A stretch of 60,377 bases of DNA, taken from assembly GCA_030523825.1 (NCBI GenBank), contig JAUNHU010000006.1, forward strand, positions 1-60,377, written 5' to 3'. Origin of the DNA: Lautropia sp. GTDB taxonomy: Bacteria > Pseudomonadota > Gammaproteobacteria > Burkholderiales > Burkholderiaceae_E. The notes under the pieces were generated by a model. The model saw nothing but the letters and a program-made list of their open reading frames with translations, searched no databases and was not told the DNA's origin. This document shows, one piece after another, positions 46,932-57,246 of the stretch. Made by a program: the position numbers and the translations under genes. The first letter of the stretch is position 1. The number at the start of each line of letters is the position of its first letter.

Positions 46932-48023
46932 TCAGGGCTTGTGGTGATGATGCCCATGCCCCTCTCCATGACCATGTGCTGCATGGGAAAGATCCTCATG
47001 GCCGTGACAGTGTGCGTGACGCGCTTCGTCGTGACCATGATGGTGGTCATGATGATCGTGGGCATGGTGATGGTGGTGTCCGTCATCATCATGATGTCCG
47101 TGCTCGTGATGATGATGGTCGCCGTGGGCATGATGGTGATGCGCGTGTCCATGCCCGTCTTCATGGCCGTGACCGTGATGATGGTGATGCCCGTGCCCAT
47201 GATGGTGATGGTGGCCGCCGCCTTTCGAGAAGGGATCGGGCTGCATCAGCGCGTCGAGATCGAGGCCCTTGCCCGCCGTCTGCATGTCATGCACGCGCTG
47301 GTCGAGCATCTGGAAGATTTCTTCCTCGAAGCCGAAATATGGCGTGTGTGCGAAACGGATCTGCGGGTACTGCTGGGCGAGACGCTGCATCTGGCGGTCG
47401 ATGCGCTGGATGAGCGTGCCGGTGAACAGGTAATAGGGCATGACGATGATCTGCATCATGCCGAGCTTTACCTGATCCTGCACGGCCTTTTCCAGGCGCG
47501 GGTAGGTGACGCCGGTGAAGGCCAGATCGACCCGGCTGTGCTGACTGATTTCATGGAGCCAGCGCGCCATCTTTGCCACATCGCCGTTGGCCAGGCGGTC
47601 ACTGGAGCCCCGGCCCAGCAGGATGACGCCGGTGGTTTCGGGGTCGGGCACGTCGAGCTTCAGCATGGCCTGACGCAGCAAGCGCCGCAGGATGCGCAGC
47701 AGCGGATCGCTGACCCCCAGATTGGGCGCATAGAGGAACTGCACCTCGGGATGGCGTTTCTGCGCTGCCTTGATGGCAAGCGGAATGTCCATGCGCACAT
47801 GGCCGGCTGCATTCAGGATGAGCGGCACGACCAGCACGCGCTCGCTGCCCTTGGCAGCCTGGGACATGCCCTGCCCCAGCAAGGGATTGCAGAACTCGAT
47901 GAAGCAGGTTTCGATGCGCCAGTCGGGATGGCGATCCTGCCACAGGCGCGCAAAACGCAGGATTTCCTCGTTGCCCGACTGTTCTCGGGAGCCGTGACCG
48001 ACCAGCAGGATGGTGTCTTTCAA
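46932..48023 (-). CDS. cbiX: CbiX cobaltochelatase with a long histidine-rich tail
   Basis: 363 aa, inserting Co2+ into sirohydrochlorin. TTG 48023 has GGAG 7 bases upstream and gives LKDTILLVGHGSREQSGNEE, so I prefer it; GTG/ATG starts upstream read into unrelated sequence. Active-site His are in VGHGSREQ and in the AGHVRMDIP and LLGRGSSD regions. After about residue 265 the final 96 residues contain about 51 His, with Gly, Asp and Glu. Such tails bind Co or Ni and may buffer or hand over metal; this one is unusually long. Confidence 0.92.
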   Translation of the reverse strand: MKDTILLVGHGSREQSGNEEILRFARLWQDRHPDWRIETCFIEFCNPLLGQGMSQAAKGSERVLVVPLILNAAGHVRMDIPLAIKAAQKRHPEVQFLYAPNLGVSDPLLRILRRLLRQAMLKLDVPDPETTGVILLGRGSSDRLANGDVAKMARWLHEISQHSRVDLAFTGVTYPRLEKAVQDQVKLGMMQIIVMPYYLFTGTLIQRIDRQMQRLAQQYPQIRFAHTPYFGFEEEIFQMLDQRVHDMQTAGKGLDLDALMQPDPFSKGGGHHHHHGHGHHHHHGHGHEDGHGHAHHHHAHGDHHHHEHGHHDDDGHHHHHAHDHHDHHHGHDEARHAHCHGHEDLSHAAHGHGEGHGHHHHKP

Positions 48024-48138
48024 GATGCTTCTCCGGTGTCTTGAGGGGCGTGGCAAAAGCGGCCGCTGGCGGGCCATCTGTGGAATGTCGACGGGCCGTG
48101 CATATGGCAGGTCGGCGCAGGGTGAAGCTGCGAACGGG

Positions 48139-48996
48139 TCATGCGCCTTCCCCTGTTGTCGAGCCCTTGTCCTCAGTTCCTTCCGGTGCAGAGGCGCGAC
48201 GGAAGCGGTGTGTGAAGCTGGCATCGTAGAGCTTCGAGCGCACGAGATTTTCCCAGCCGCGCGCGCCGAGCGTGGGGCTGGCGATGATCATGCTCTGCGT
48301 GACCACCTTCGCCTTGCGGCAGTCTTCCTTCACGTCGCCCAGCGTGCTGCGGATGATGCGCTCCTCGCCCGGCCAGCTGGCCTTGTGCACCACCACGATG
48401 GGGGCGTCTTCGGGCCAGCCGGCTTCGCGCAGGTCACGCTGCAACTGCCCCAGCAGCGTGATCGAGAGAAAGATGCAGAGCGTGCAGCGATGTCTTGCCA
48501 GCGAGACGAGATCCTCGCCCTCGGGCATGGGGGTGCGGCCGGCGATTCGCGTCAGGATCACGGTCTGGCTAACCTCTGGCAGCGTCAGGCTTTCGACCGA
48601 TGCGGCTGCGGCGGCAAAGGCCGAGCTTACGCCGGGCACGACTGACACCGGGACGCCGGCTTCGTCCAGCGGTTGCACCATCTCGATGAGTGCGCCATAG
48701 AGCGACGGGTCGCCGGTTTGAAGACGAATGACGACTTCATGCTGGCGGGCACGCCCGATCAGCCAGGCACAGATTTCTTCCAGCGTCATGCCCTTGCTGT
48801 CGGCAATCTCGCAACCGGCCGGTGCCCAGCGGGTGGCAGCCTCACTGACCAGCGAGCCTGCAAAGAGGATGGCTCCGGCGCGAGCGATCAGGTCGCGCCC
48901 CTTCACGGTGATGAGATCGGGATCGCCGGGGCCGGCACCGACGAACCAGACGGTGCCGGTGTTTTGCGTCGTGGCTGCTTGACTGAAGGTATTCAT
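48139..48996 (-). CDS. cbiF: CbiF/CobM, precorrin-4 C11-methyltransferase
   Basis: 285 aa SAM-dependent methylase. VWFVGAGPGDPDLITVKGRDL, LQTGDPSLYGALIEM and VVPGVSSAFAAAAASVESLTLP are the family hallmarks; VILTRIAGRTPMPEGEDL marks the CobM/CbiF branch. ATG 48996 has only a weak ribosome site. It is separated from cobU by 25 bases. Confidence 0.95.
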   Translation of the reverse strand: MNTFSQAATTQNTGTVWFVGAGPGDPDLITVKGRDLIARAGAILFAGSLVSEAATRWAPAGCEIADSKGMTLEEICAWLIGRARQHEVVIRLQTGDPSLYGALIEMVQPLDEAGVPVSVVPGVSSAFAAAAASVESLTLPEVSQTVILTRIAGRTPMPEGEDLVSLARHRCTLCIFLSITLLGQLQRDLREAGWPEDAPIVVVHKASWPGEERIIRSTLGDVKEDCRKAKVVTQSMIIASPTLGARGWENLVRSKLYDASFTHRFRRASAPEGTEDKGSTTGEGA

Positions 48997-49021
48997 GGAT
49001 GATCTTTTTGGTGCCTTGTGT

Positions 49022-49690
49022 TCAGGACGGATGCTTGTCGTGATGAGAGGGTGCGACATGCAGCGTGGGGGCAGGCTCGTCCTTCAGCATCAGCGGCAGG
49101 CCGGCGGCCATCAGGCAGACGCGGTCGCAACGAGCTGCCACCTGCTGGTTGAGCCAGCCCAGCGCGTCGACATAGGCGCGCACCTCGCGGCCCATCGGCA
49201 CCACGCCGAGGCCGATTTCGTTGCTGACGAAAACCAGCGGGCCTTTTGCTGTCTCGATGGCATGCAGAAGATCGGTGGCCGCGGATGACTGGGTGAAACC
49301 GGCATCGAGCGGATACTGGTTGGCAAGCCACAGCGTGAGGCAGTCGACGAGCAGCAGACGGTGAGGCTGACTGTGCTGCCGGATGATGGTGGCCAGCGCC
49401 GTCGGCTCTTCGAGTGTCTGCATGCCGGGCAGGCGTGCGGCGCGATCGGCCTGATGCTGCCGGATGCGGGCCTGCATCTCGTCGTCATGTGCAGTGGCGG
49501 TGGCGACGAAGATGGCGCAACGGGCGGGGCGCCCTGATTCATCAACAGCATTTGTCACGCCCAGCCAGGCTTCTGCCAGCATCTCGGCACGACGGGATTT
49601 GCCGCTGCGCTGGCCGCCCAGGATGAGTTCCCTGCGTGCGACGGGCGTGTGCGGATCGAATGCTGCAATGACTGGAGGCTGCTTTGTCAT
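49022..49690 (-). CDS. cobU: CobU/CobP, adenosylcobinamide kinase/GTP guanylyltransferase
   Basis: 222 aa bifunctional enzyme for nucleotide-loop assembly. The P-loop is ELILGGQRSGKSRRAE, followed by VATATAHDDEMQARIRQHQADR with the guanylylated-His region, LLVDCLTLWLANQ and FVSNEIGLGVVPMGREVR. Its start overlaps the cobB stop by four bases. The last 12 residues form a short His-containing tail. Confidence 0.95.
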   Translation of the reverse strand: MTKQPPVIAAFDPHTPVARRELILGGQRSGKSRRAEMLAEAWLGVTNAVDESGRPARCAIFVATATAHDDEMQARIRQHQADRAARLPGMQTLEEPTALATIIRQHSQPHRLLLVDCLTLWLANQYPLDAGFTQSSAATDLLHAIETAKGPLVFVSNEIGLGVVPMGREVRAYVDALGWLNQQVAARCDRVCLMAAGLPLMLKDEPAPTLHVAPSHHDKHPS

Positions 49691-51564
49691 TGCACACCTC
49701 CAGCCGTTGCAGGGGCGTCTTCAGCGGGCAGGAAAAGCGCGGCAGCGCGCGCCGGCGAGCTGGCAAACCAGGCATGAAAATAGCTGGCGCGCAGGTTTTT
49801 CCATTGGTAGATGGCTTCGCTGCGCTCACCGCCCTCGGGCTGATCGGGCCGATGGCTGTGCGCAACCGGCGGGAGTGTCGTCTCGCAGCGCGAATAATGG
49901 AAGGTGTGGCCGCGCAGCAGCGGTGCTGTTGTGGGCATGCCGGCGGTGCCACCCTGCTCTGATGGTGTCTGGTTGCCTGCGCCAGCTGCGGTGTCTTGCG
50001 GTGCGGACGCGCCGATATCGACTGCCGGTGGCCAGGCAGCCTGCTGCATGCCAAGCCCGGCGAGTTTTTTCTGCATCTCGATCCGGCCAGGCAGAATCGA
50101 CCACATTGGCCAGTTTTTCTCGCCATCGAGTAATGTCTCGAACAGCACCATCATGCCGCCGCATTCGGCCCAGACAGGCTTGCCGGCCTCGACGTGGGCG
50201 CGGATCTGCTCGGCCAGTGCGGTGCAGGCCGAAAGTTTTTCGGCGTGCAGTTCGGGGTAGCCGCCCGGCAGCCACAGGGCATCGCACTCGGGCAGCGCAT
50301 CGCCTGCCAGCGGCGAGAAAAAGCAGAGGCTTGCACCCAGCGCCTGCAGGGTATCGAGATTGGCTGCGTAGATGAAGGCGAAAGCGGCGTCGCGTGCAAT
50401 GGCGATGCGCTGGCCTGCCAGCGGAGTGGCAGCAAACGGAAGGCACGCCTGTCGCGGTGTCGTGCCGTCGTGATCGGCATGTGTCGTGTCCGGTGCATTG
50501 GCCAGCACGCCCGGTGTCGACAGCTTTGCTGTCGGTTTCTGCGCAGTATCGGCCTGACCGATGACGGGAGGAACCGGTAGCGAGGAACACGTCACGGGGG
50601 CTGCAAAGGCGGTCTGCCAGCGCTGCGCCAGTTTCGCATCGAAATCTGCGAGACGACAATCGGCCAGCGCATCGGCTGCAGCATCCAGCCGTTGCATGGC
50701 GTCATCGAGATCATGTCCCGAGATGAGGCCGAGATGCCTTGATGGCAAGGAGAAGGCGGCATCGCGGCGGATGCAGCCAAGGAAAATGTTGTCGGCCTCG
50801 TCTTCCTGCCGGGAGGACGGCGTGGAATCTTGTACAGGGGATGTTTCCGGCAGCAGGCTTGCGGGCGGGGTCTTTCCTGCGACCGGCTGCACGCCGGAAT
50901 CCCGTACCGCCGGGGTTGTGGTGGATGCCGTGCCGCCAGGCCGTCGGGAAGCCTTGGCCAGCAGGGCAGCATGGCGCGGGCTGGCAACACGATTGGCAAG
51001 CGCGCCGGCCCAGCGCAGGCCGGGCAGCCAGGTGCGCAGGCCGTGGGCGAGCGCGCCGAAGGTGCCGGTCATGGCGGAGGCGTCGATGACGGTCAATACG
51101 GGGAGGTTGAGACGGACAGCCAGTTCGGCAGCGCTGGGCTCACCGTCGTGCAGCCCCATCACGCCCTCGATGAGGATCAGGTCGGCATCGGCTGCAGCGT
51201 CGAAAAGTCGCTGGCGGATGTCGTCTTCGCCGGTCATCCAGAGATCGAGATTGTGGACGACGTGATTGCTGGCGATGGCATGCCAGACAGGATCGAGAAA
51301 GTCCGGTCCGTATTTGAAGACGCGCACCCGCAGGCCCTGGCGGGTGTAGCGACGCGCCAGGGCGGCAACGACGGTGGTCTTGCCATGACCGGAAGCCGGA
51401 GCACTGACCAGCACTGCCGGCACGTGACGGACGGCGGGCAGCGGCAAAGCAGCAGCAGGGAGCGGCGCGCCCGCTGCGGCGAGGCGCGAGGCATCGTGGG
51501 CTGTCTCTGCAAGGGAGCCTGCCGGAAGCGCTTGCGCCTGGTCAGACGAGTCGATCGGAGTCAT
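49687..51564 (-). CDS. cobB: CobB/CbiA, cobyrinic acid a,c-diamide synthase
   Basis: 625 aa ATP-dependent amidase, first gene after the riboswitch. The P-loop is SAPASGHGKTTVVAALARR. VFKYGPDFLDP and LILIEGVMGLHDG follow. The class I glutaminase domain has the Cys in WAECGGMMVLFE and the His in ASYFHAWFASSP. It is about 170 residues longer than usual: three low-complexity inserts, near residues 205-265, 320-375 and 535-575, plus a 45-residue N-terminal tail. ATG 51564 is chosen because the upstream frame enters the riboswitch. Confidence 0.93.
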   Translation of the reverse strand: MTPIDSSDQAQALPAGSLAETAHDASRLAAAGAPLPAAALPLPAVRHVPAVLVSAPASGHGKTTVVAALARRYTRQGLRVRVFKYGPDFLDPVWHAIASNHVVHNLDLWMTGEDDIRQRLFDAAADADLILIEGVMGLHDGEPSAAELAVRLNLPVLTVIDASAMTGTFGALAHGLRTWLPGLRWAGALANRVASPRHAALLAKASRRPGGTASTTTPAVRDSGVQPVAGKTPPASLLPETSPVQDSTPSSRQEDEADNIFLGCIRRDAAFSLPSRHLGLISGHDLDDAMQRLDAAADALADCRLADFDAKLAQRWQTAFAAPVTCSSLPVPPVIGQADTAQKPTAKLSTPGVLANAPDTTHADHDGTTPRQACLPFAATPLAGQRIAIARDAAFAFIYAANLDTLQALGASLCFFSPLAGDALPECDALWLPGGYPELHAEKLSACTALAEQIRAHVEAGKPVWAECGGMMVLFETLLDGEKNWPMWSILPGRIEMQKKLAGLGMQQAAWPPAVDIGASAPQDTAAGAGNQTPSEQGGTAGMPTTAPLLRGHTFHYSRCETTLPPVAHSHRPDQPEGGERSEAIYQWKNLRASYFHAWFASSPARAAALFLPAEDAPATAGGVQ

Positions 51565-51727
51565 CGGGATGAATGGATGGACACGCGCGCCAGCATCCCC
51601 GCCAGCATTGCGTTGGGCAATGGATTGCCTTCGGAAACATCGACTGCTTTCTGAGCACGTCAGCCCTGGTACGGGAACAGGGTTGGCATGGATCATGCTG
51701 GATGTTTCCGGGGAAATCCCCGTTGTT
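51565..51727 (-). other. Expression-platform region between the riboswitch and cobB
   Basis: 163 bases from the B12 box to the cobB ATG. It should hold the switch's control hairpins; I see GGGGATTTCCCC just after the box but no clear T-run terminator. Control of translation initiation is therefore as likely as termination. Confidence 0.5.
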
Positions 51728-52100
51728 GGCCGGTATCCGGGCTGACGGAACGAAACCGGAGGTCGCCTTCCCGGCAACACGCAATCCGCCGGAGTGTGGA
51801 AAAGGCATGAATCCGAACCTGCGTGCCGTGTGATGCGTGATTGTTCGACGCACCGCACGGAGGGGGCCAGATGCAGCTTTCCTGTTCCGGGGGACTTCGT
51901 TGCCACCAGTGGCATGGAAGACCTTCGGTCTGGGCAGTGCGCCGGAAAGCGCCCTGCCCGTCCGCACGACCGTTGCGGGGGCAGCGCAGGTCAGGCGTGG
52001 CGGCTTGTGTTGTGTCCGCCGGAACCTCATGGCCATTGCAATGAGGTGCCCTCCTGCTTCCCGTTGAACTGTGAGGGCGATTGCCCGCACGAGCACCAAC
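51728..52100 (-). promoter_or_regulatory. Cobalamin (B12) riboswitch upstream of the cob operon
   Basis: On the minus strand the core elements appear in order: AACGGGAAGC near 52065, CTGCCCCCGCAACGGT (51969-51984), GCCACTGG (about 51906-51913), GGGAAGGC (51765-51772) and the B12 box AGCCCGGATACCGGCC (about 51728-51743). The arm between GCCACTG and GGGAAGGC is about 135 bases long, much longer than the usual few tens. Adenosylcobalamin binding should repress the operon. The 5' edge is approximate. Confidence 0.85.
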
Positions 52101-52106
52101 CGGGCT

Positions 52107-52112
52107 ATTCTA
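52107..52112 (-). promoter_or_regulatory. Putative -10 box for the cob operon
   Basis: TAGAAT on the minus strand, placing the transcript start near 52100, just before the riboswitch. No good -35 is seen. Confidence 0.4.
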
Positions 52113-52155
52113 CGGGTTGCCGGAAATTTTCGCTGCCCGATCTGCACCTGTGTCC

Positions 52156-52407
52156 ATGCCGGAAGATTCTTCAACGACCTCCCCTGCCCCGGTTGCCGCG
52201 CCATTTGCCGACCTGTCTGCCGACCCTGCCATCGAGGCACCGGTGTCTCCGGTTGCCTCGCCCTATACGGCAGCGCAGGACGATGCGATCCCGCCTCCTT
52301 CAGGCGGATGGCACCGGCTGATCTGGTCACTCATCCTGCTGATCGGTCTGGTCTCTGCAGCGGGAACGGGGTTGCTGGTTTATTTCCTGGCCCGGCAGAC
52401 CTTCTGA
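52156..52407 (+). CDS. Small single-TM protein A (tandem pair)
   Basis: 83 aa: an acidic, Ser/Pro/Ala-rich N-terminal part of about 50 residues, then one TM helix at about residues 54-76 (LIWSLILLIGLVSAAGTGLL) with a short polar end. ATG 52156 is used; an upstream GTG/ATG at 52081 would overlap the riboswitch promoter. The TM segment matches that of the gene at 52634 residue for residue at many positions. No known family recognised. It is divergent from the cob operon. Confidence 0.55.
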   Translation: MPEDSSTTSPAPVAAPFADLSADPAIEAPVSPVASPYTAAQDDAIPPPSGGWHRLIWSLILLIGLVSAAGTGLLVYFLARQTF

Positions 52408-52633
52408 AAGCCCATGCAGGCCCTGCGGTTTTGGCCCGATGGCGGATGCTTTCGGATGCAAGGCCCCCGGTTCTGATGTAGCGGGCCTGTCAGGAATGGT
52501 GGGGGCACGGGGTTTTCAGGCGAATGCCATGCAAAAACGCGGATCTCATGCAATCATTTTCCGCATTGTCCGAAATCCTGATAACACGCTCTAAAGATAA
52601 CTATCGCCCCTCCGGGCCTCTTGTCGGCAATTC

Positions 52634-52846
52634 ATGATGCCAGTTTCAGAAAACCGGAATGATCAGCCGGGCGATGACCCGTTCGTGGCCAACGAGGCCG
52701 ATGCTGATGACGACGATGAGTCACTGCCCCGGCGCACTGCGTGGGCTCGTGCGCTGTGGGTACTGATCGCCGTCGTGGGTGCAATTTCGGCACTGGGCAC
52801 GCTGATTATCGTGGTGCAGATTGCCCGCCTCTGGTGGGCGCTGTAG
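52634..52846 (+). CDS. Small single-TM protein B (tandem pair)
   Basis: 70 aa: an acidic N-terminal region with an Asp/Glu run (residues 12-30), a basic patch (RRTAWAR), then one TM helix, ALWVLIAVVGAISALGTLII, and VVQIARLWWAL. It shares the pattern W-x-L-I-x3-G-x2-S-A-x-G-T and the later AR with protein A. The N-terminus should be cytoplasmic by the positive-inside rule. Two ATG codons in a row, 52634 and 52637, could serve. Function unknown. Confidence 0.55.
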   Translation: MMPVSENRNDQPGDDPFVANEADADDDDESLPRRTAWARALWVLIAVVGAISALGTLIIVVQIARLWWAL

Positions 52847-52873
52847 GCAACGACATGCACTGAAGCGGAAGGC

Positions 52874-53425
52874 TCAGGCGTGTTTTTCGGCTACCTGATA
52901 GGCCGCCATCGTGGGTGATCCGTGGCGCAGGGCGTCGATGTCGCAGTTTTCGTACAGCTCGAAGGGTTGGTGAATCCACGGGCTGTCGGGCATGCGCACG
53001 ACGCAGTAGTCGGGTGTGTAGGCCGAGACGGATTTCTGCCAGAGGACGGCGGTACGGATGTCGGTGATGCCGGGGTGGCGCTCACGCAGGACCGGCAGCA
53101 GTTTCTGCAGGGTGACGCCCGAATCGACAAGGTCGTCGGCCAGCAGGATGCGGCCGGTGGTGACATCTTCTGCCGAACTGATGGTGGAGCCGATCTTGAG
53201 TTCGCCCTGCCCCACCACACCGCCGCTGGAGCGGTAGGAGCTGGTGAACAGCACGCCGAGCGGCTTGTTGAAGATGCGTGACAGCAGGTCGCCGACACGC
53301 AGGCCGCCGCGTGCCAGGGCAATGACGGCATCGAACTCCCATTCCGAATCATGTATCTGCAGTGCCAGCTTTTCGATGAGCTGCTGGTATTCGGTCCAAT
53401 CGCAATAAAGATGTCCGTGGCTCAT
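52874..53425 (-). CDS. Phosphoribosyltransferase
   Basis: 183 aa, type I PRTase fold. The PRPP-binding loop is ILLADDLVDSGVTL near residue 95, preceded by VIALARGGLRVGDLLSR. Close to the xanthine/hypoxanthine PRTases but shorter than most; the exact base is not clear. It sits directly downstream of purA, a conserved pairing in betaproteobacteria, which suggests purine salvage. Confidence 0.88.
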   Translation of the reverse strand: MSHGHLYCDWTEYQQLIEKLALQIHDSEWEFDAVIALARGGLRVGDLLSRIFNKPLGVLFTSSYRSSGGVVGQGELKIGSTISSAEDVTTGRILLADDLVDSGVTLQKLLPVLRERHPGITDIRTAVLWQKSVSAYTPDYCVVRMPDSPWIHQPFELYENCDIDALRHGSPTMAAYQVAEKHA

Positions 53426-53475
53426 GGGCAGTGAGGATGGATGGGGTTGCAGATGGGATGAGCGTGTCCCTGAAA

Positions 53476-53510
53476 AACACTGGCGCCCCCTGGCCGGCGC
53501 CGTCGCCGGC
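53476..53510 (-). terminator. Hairpin downstream of purA
   Basis: GCCGGCG / CGCCGGC (53493-53499, 53504-53510) with GTTTTT on the minus strand about 15 bases later. Alternative GGCGCC pairings exist, so the exact fold is unclear. Confidence 0.4.
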
Positions 53511-53560
53511 AGGGCGAGGCGCGAGGAACGACGGGGGCGTCGCTTCGGGGGCTGGATGAA

Positions 53561-56045
<2,485 letters not shown>

Positions 56046-56049
<4 letters not shown>

Positions 56050-56240
56050 GAAGACCAGATCAGGAGCAGACCGAGCGAAGCCATGACGATGCCACCCAGG
56101 CGCAGCTGCCCGTCGGGCAGCTCCGTCATCTTCCGCACGGCATCACGCCAGGCGGACGGGGAAAGCATCGGCATCAGGGCCTCGATGATGAGCACCAGAC
56201 CCAGCGCGAGCAGCCAGGGATTGCGGGTGAAATCTTCCAT
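56046..56240 (-). CDS. DUF2065 small membrane protein
   Basis: 64 aa with two TM helices (NPWLLALGLVLIIEALMPML and LGGIVMASLGLLLIW). It belongs to the YjeT-like DUF2065 family, regularly found between hflC and hisZ or purA. The role is unknown. ATGA overlap with hisZ. Confidence 0.9.
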
Positions 56241-56299
56241 GACTGCTCGGGAGGGGTCAGGTGTGTGACGTTAGGACAAACGATGCGGAATCCGGGATT

Positions 56300-57214
56300 T
56301 TAACGGTTTGTCGCACTCGTTGCACTGTTGCCAGATGTGGCCTGTCCGGGATTGGCGTCGCGGAAGTATTTGAAGAATTCGGACGCCGGATCGAGCACGA
56401 GCAGATCGGAGCGATCGGCAAAGGAGGCACGATAGGCTTCGAGGCTGCGGTAGAAGCTGGCGAACTCGGGGTTCTTGCCAAAGGCTTTGGCATAGACCTC
56501 GCTGGCCTCTGCGTCGCCGGCACCGCGCTCGTTCTGGGCGTCGCGGTAGGCACCGGCGATGAGCACCTCACGCTGACGGTCGGCATCGGCGCGGATGCGC
56601 TCGCCTTCGGCCTCACCCTTGCCTCGCCGCTCGTTGGCGACGCGCTTGCGTTCGGACTGCATGCGCTCGAAGACGCGGTCAGCCACCTCGGGGGCGAAAT
56701 CGACACGCTTCAGGCGCACATCGACGATGGTGACGCCAATCTTGGCCAGCTCACCGGAGATGGCCTGCATCACTTTCTGGACCAGGGTGTCACGGCTGGA
56801 GGAGATGACATCGGCGACGGTGAGACGGGCAATCTCGTTGTTGAGCGCGGAACGCAGCTGGCGGCCGATGCGGTCTTCGGCTGCCGGCAGGTTCTGGCCG
56901 ACCGACACGTAGAACTCGCGCGGGTCGGTGATGCGCCACTTGACGTAGGAGTCGACCTGGATGTTGATCTTCTCGGAGGTGATGAAACGGTCGATCTCAT
57001 CACTGTCATAGGTGAGCGTGCGCTTGTCGAAATAGGTGACTTCCTCGACGGGGGACGGCAACTTGAAATAGAGGCCGGGTTCGAGGATGACGCGCTTCAT
57101 TTCTCCCAGCATGAAGACGAGCGCGGACTGGCGCTGATCGACCACGAAGATGCTGGAGGAACCCAGCATCACGGCCACGCCGGCAAAGATCAGGAGTGCG
57201 AACAATCGGTTCAT
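56300..57214 (-). CDS. hflC: HflC, SPFH-domain modulator of FtsH
   Basis: 304 aa. N-terminal signal anchor (ALLIFAGVAVMLGSSSIFVV), SPFH/band-7 domain (VDQRQSALVFMLGEMK onward) and a long Ala/Glu/Arg helical region (RVANERRGKGEAEGERIRADADRQ). With HflK it forms the periplasmic cage around FtsH. It lies 32 bases after hflK. Confidence 0.95.
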   Translation of the reverse strand: MNRLFALLIFAGVAVMLGSSSIFVVDQRQSALVFMLGEMKRVILEPGLYFKLPSPVEEVTYFDKRTLTYDSDEIDRFITSEKINIQVDSYVKWRITDPREFYVSVGQNLPAAEDRIGRQLRSALNNEIARLTVADVISSSRDTLVQKVMQAISGELAKIGVTIVDVRLKRVDFAPEVADRVFERMQSERKRVANERRGKGEAEGERIRADADRQREVLIAGAYRDAQNERGAGDAEASEVYAKAFGKNPEFASFYRSLEAYRASFADRSDLLVLDPASEFFKYFRDANPGQATSGNSATSATNR

Positions 57215-57246
57215 CGGATTACCTTGTCGTCAACGGCGTTTTCTGT

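Noticed and set aside
47000-47222. Possible tandem repeat or CRISPR-like array
   Set aside because: The repetitive DNA is the His-rich codon run of cbiX, without regular spacers.
46920-48044. 374-codon frame on the + strand rich in Met, Val and Ile, like a membrane protein
   Set aside because: It is the antisense of cbiX; the His codons CAT/CAC read as ATG/GTG on the other strand and create the hydrophobic look.
51565-51915. N-terminal extension of cobB
   Set aside because: The sequence contains the B12 box and conserved riboswitch elements, so it is leader RNA.
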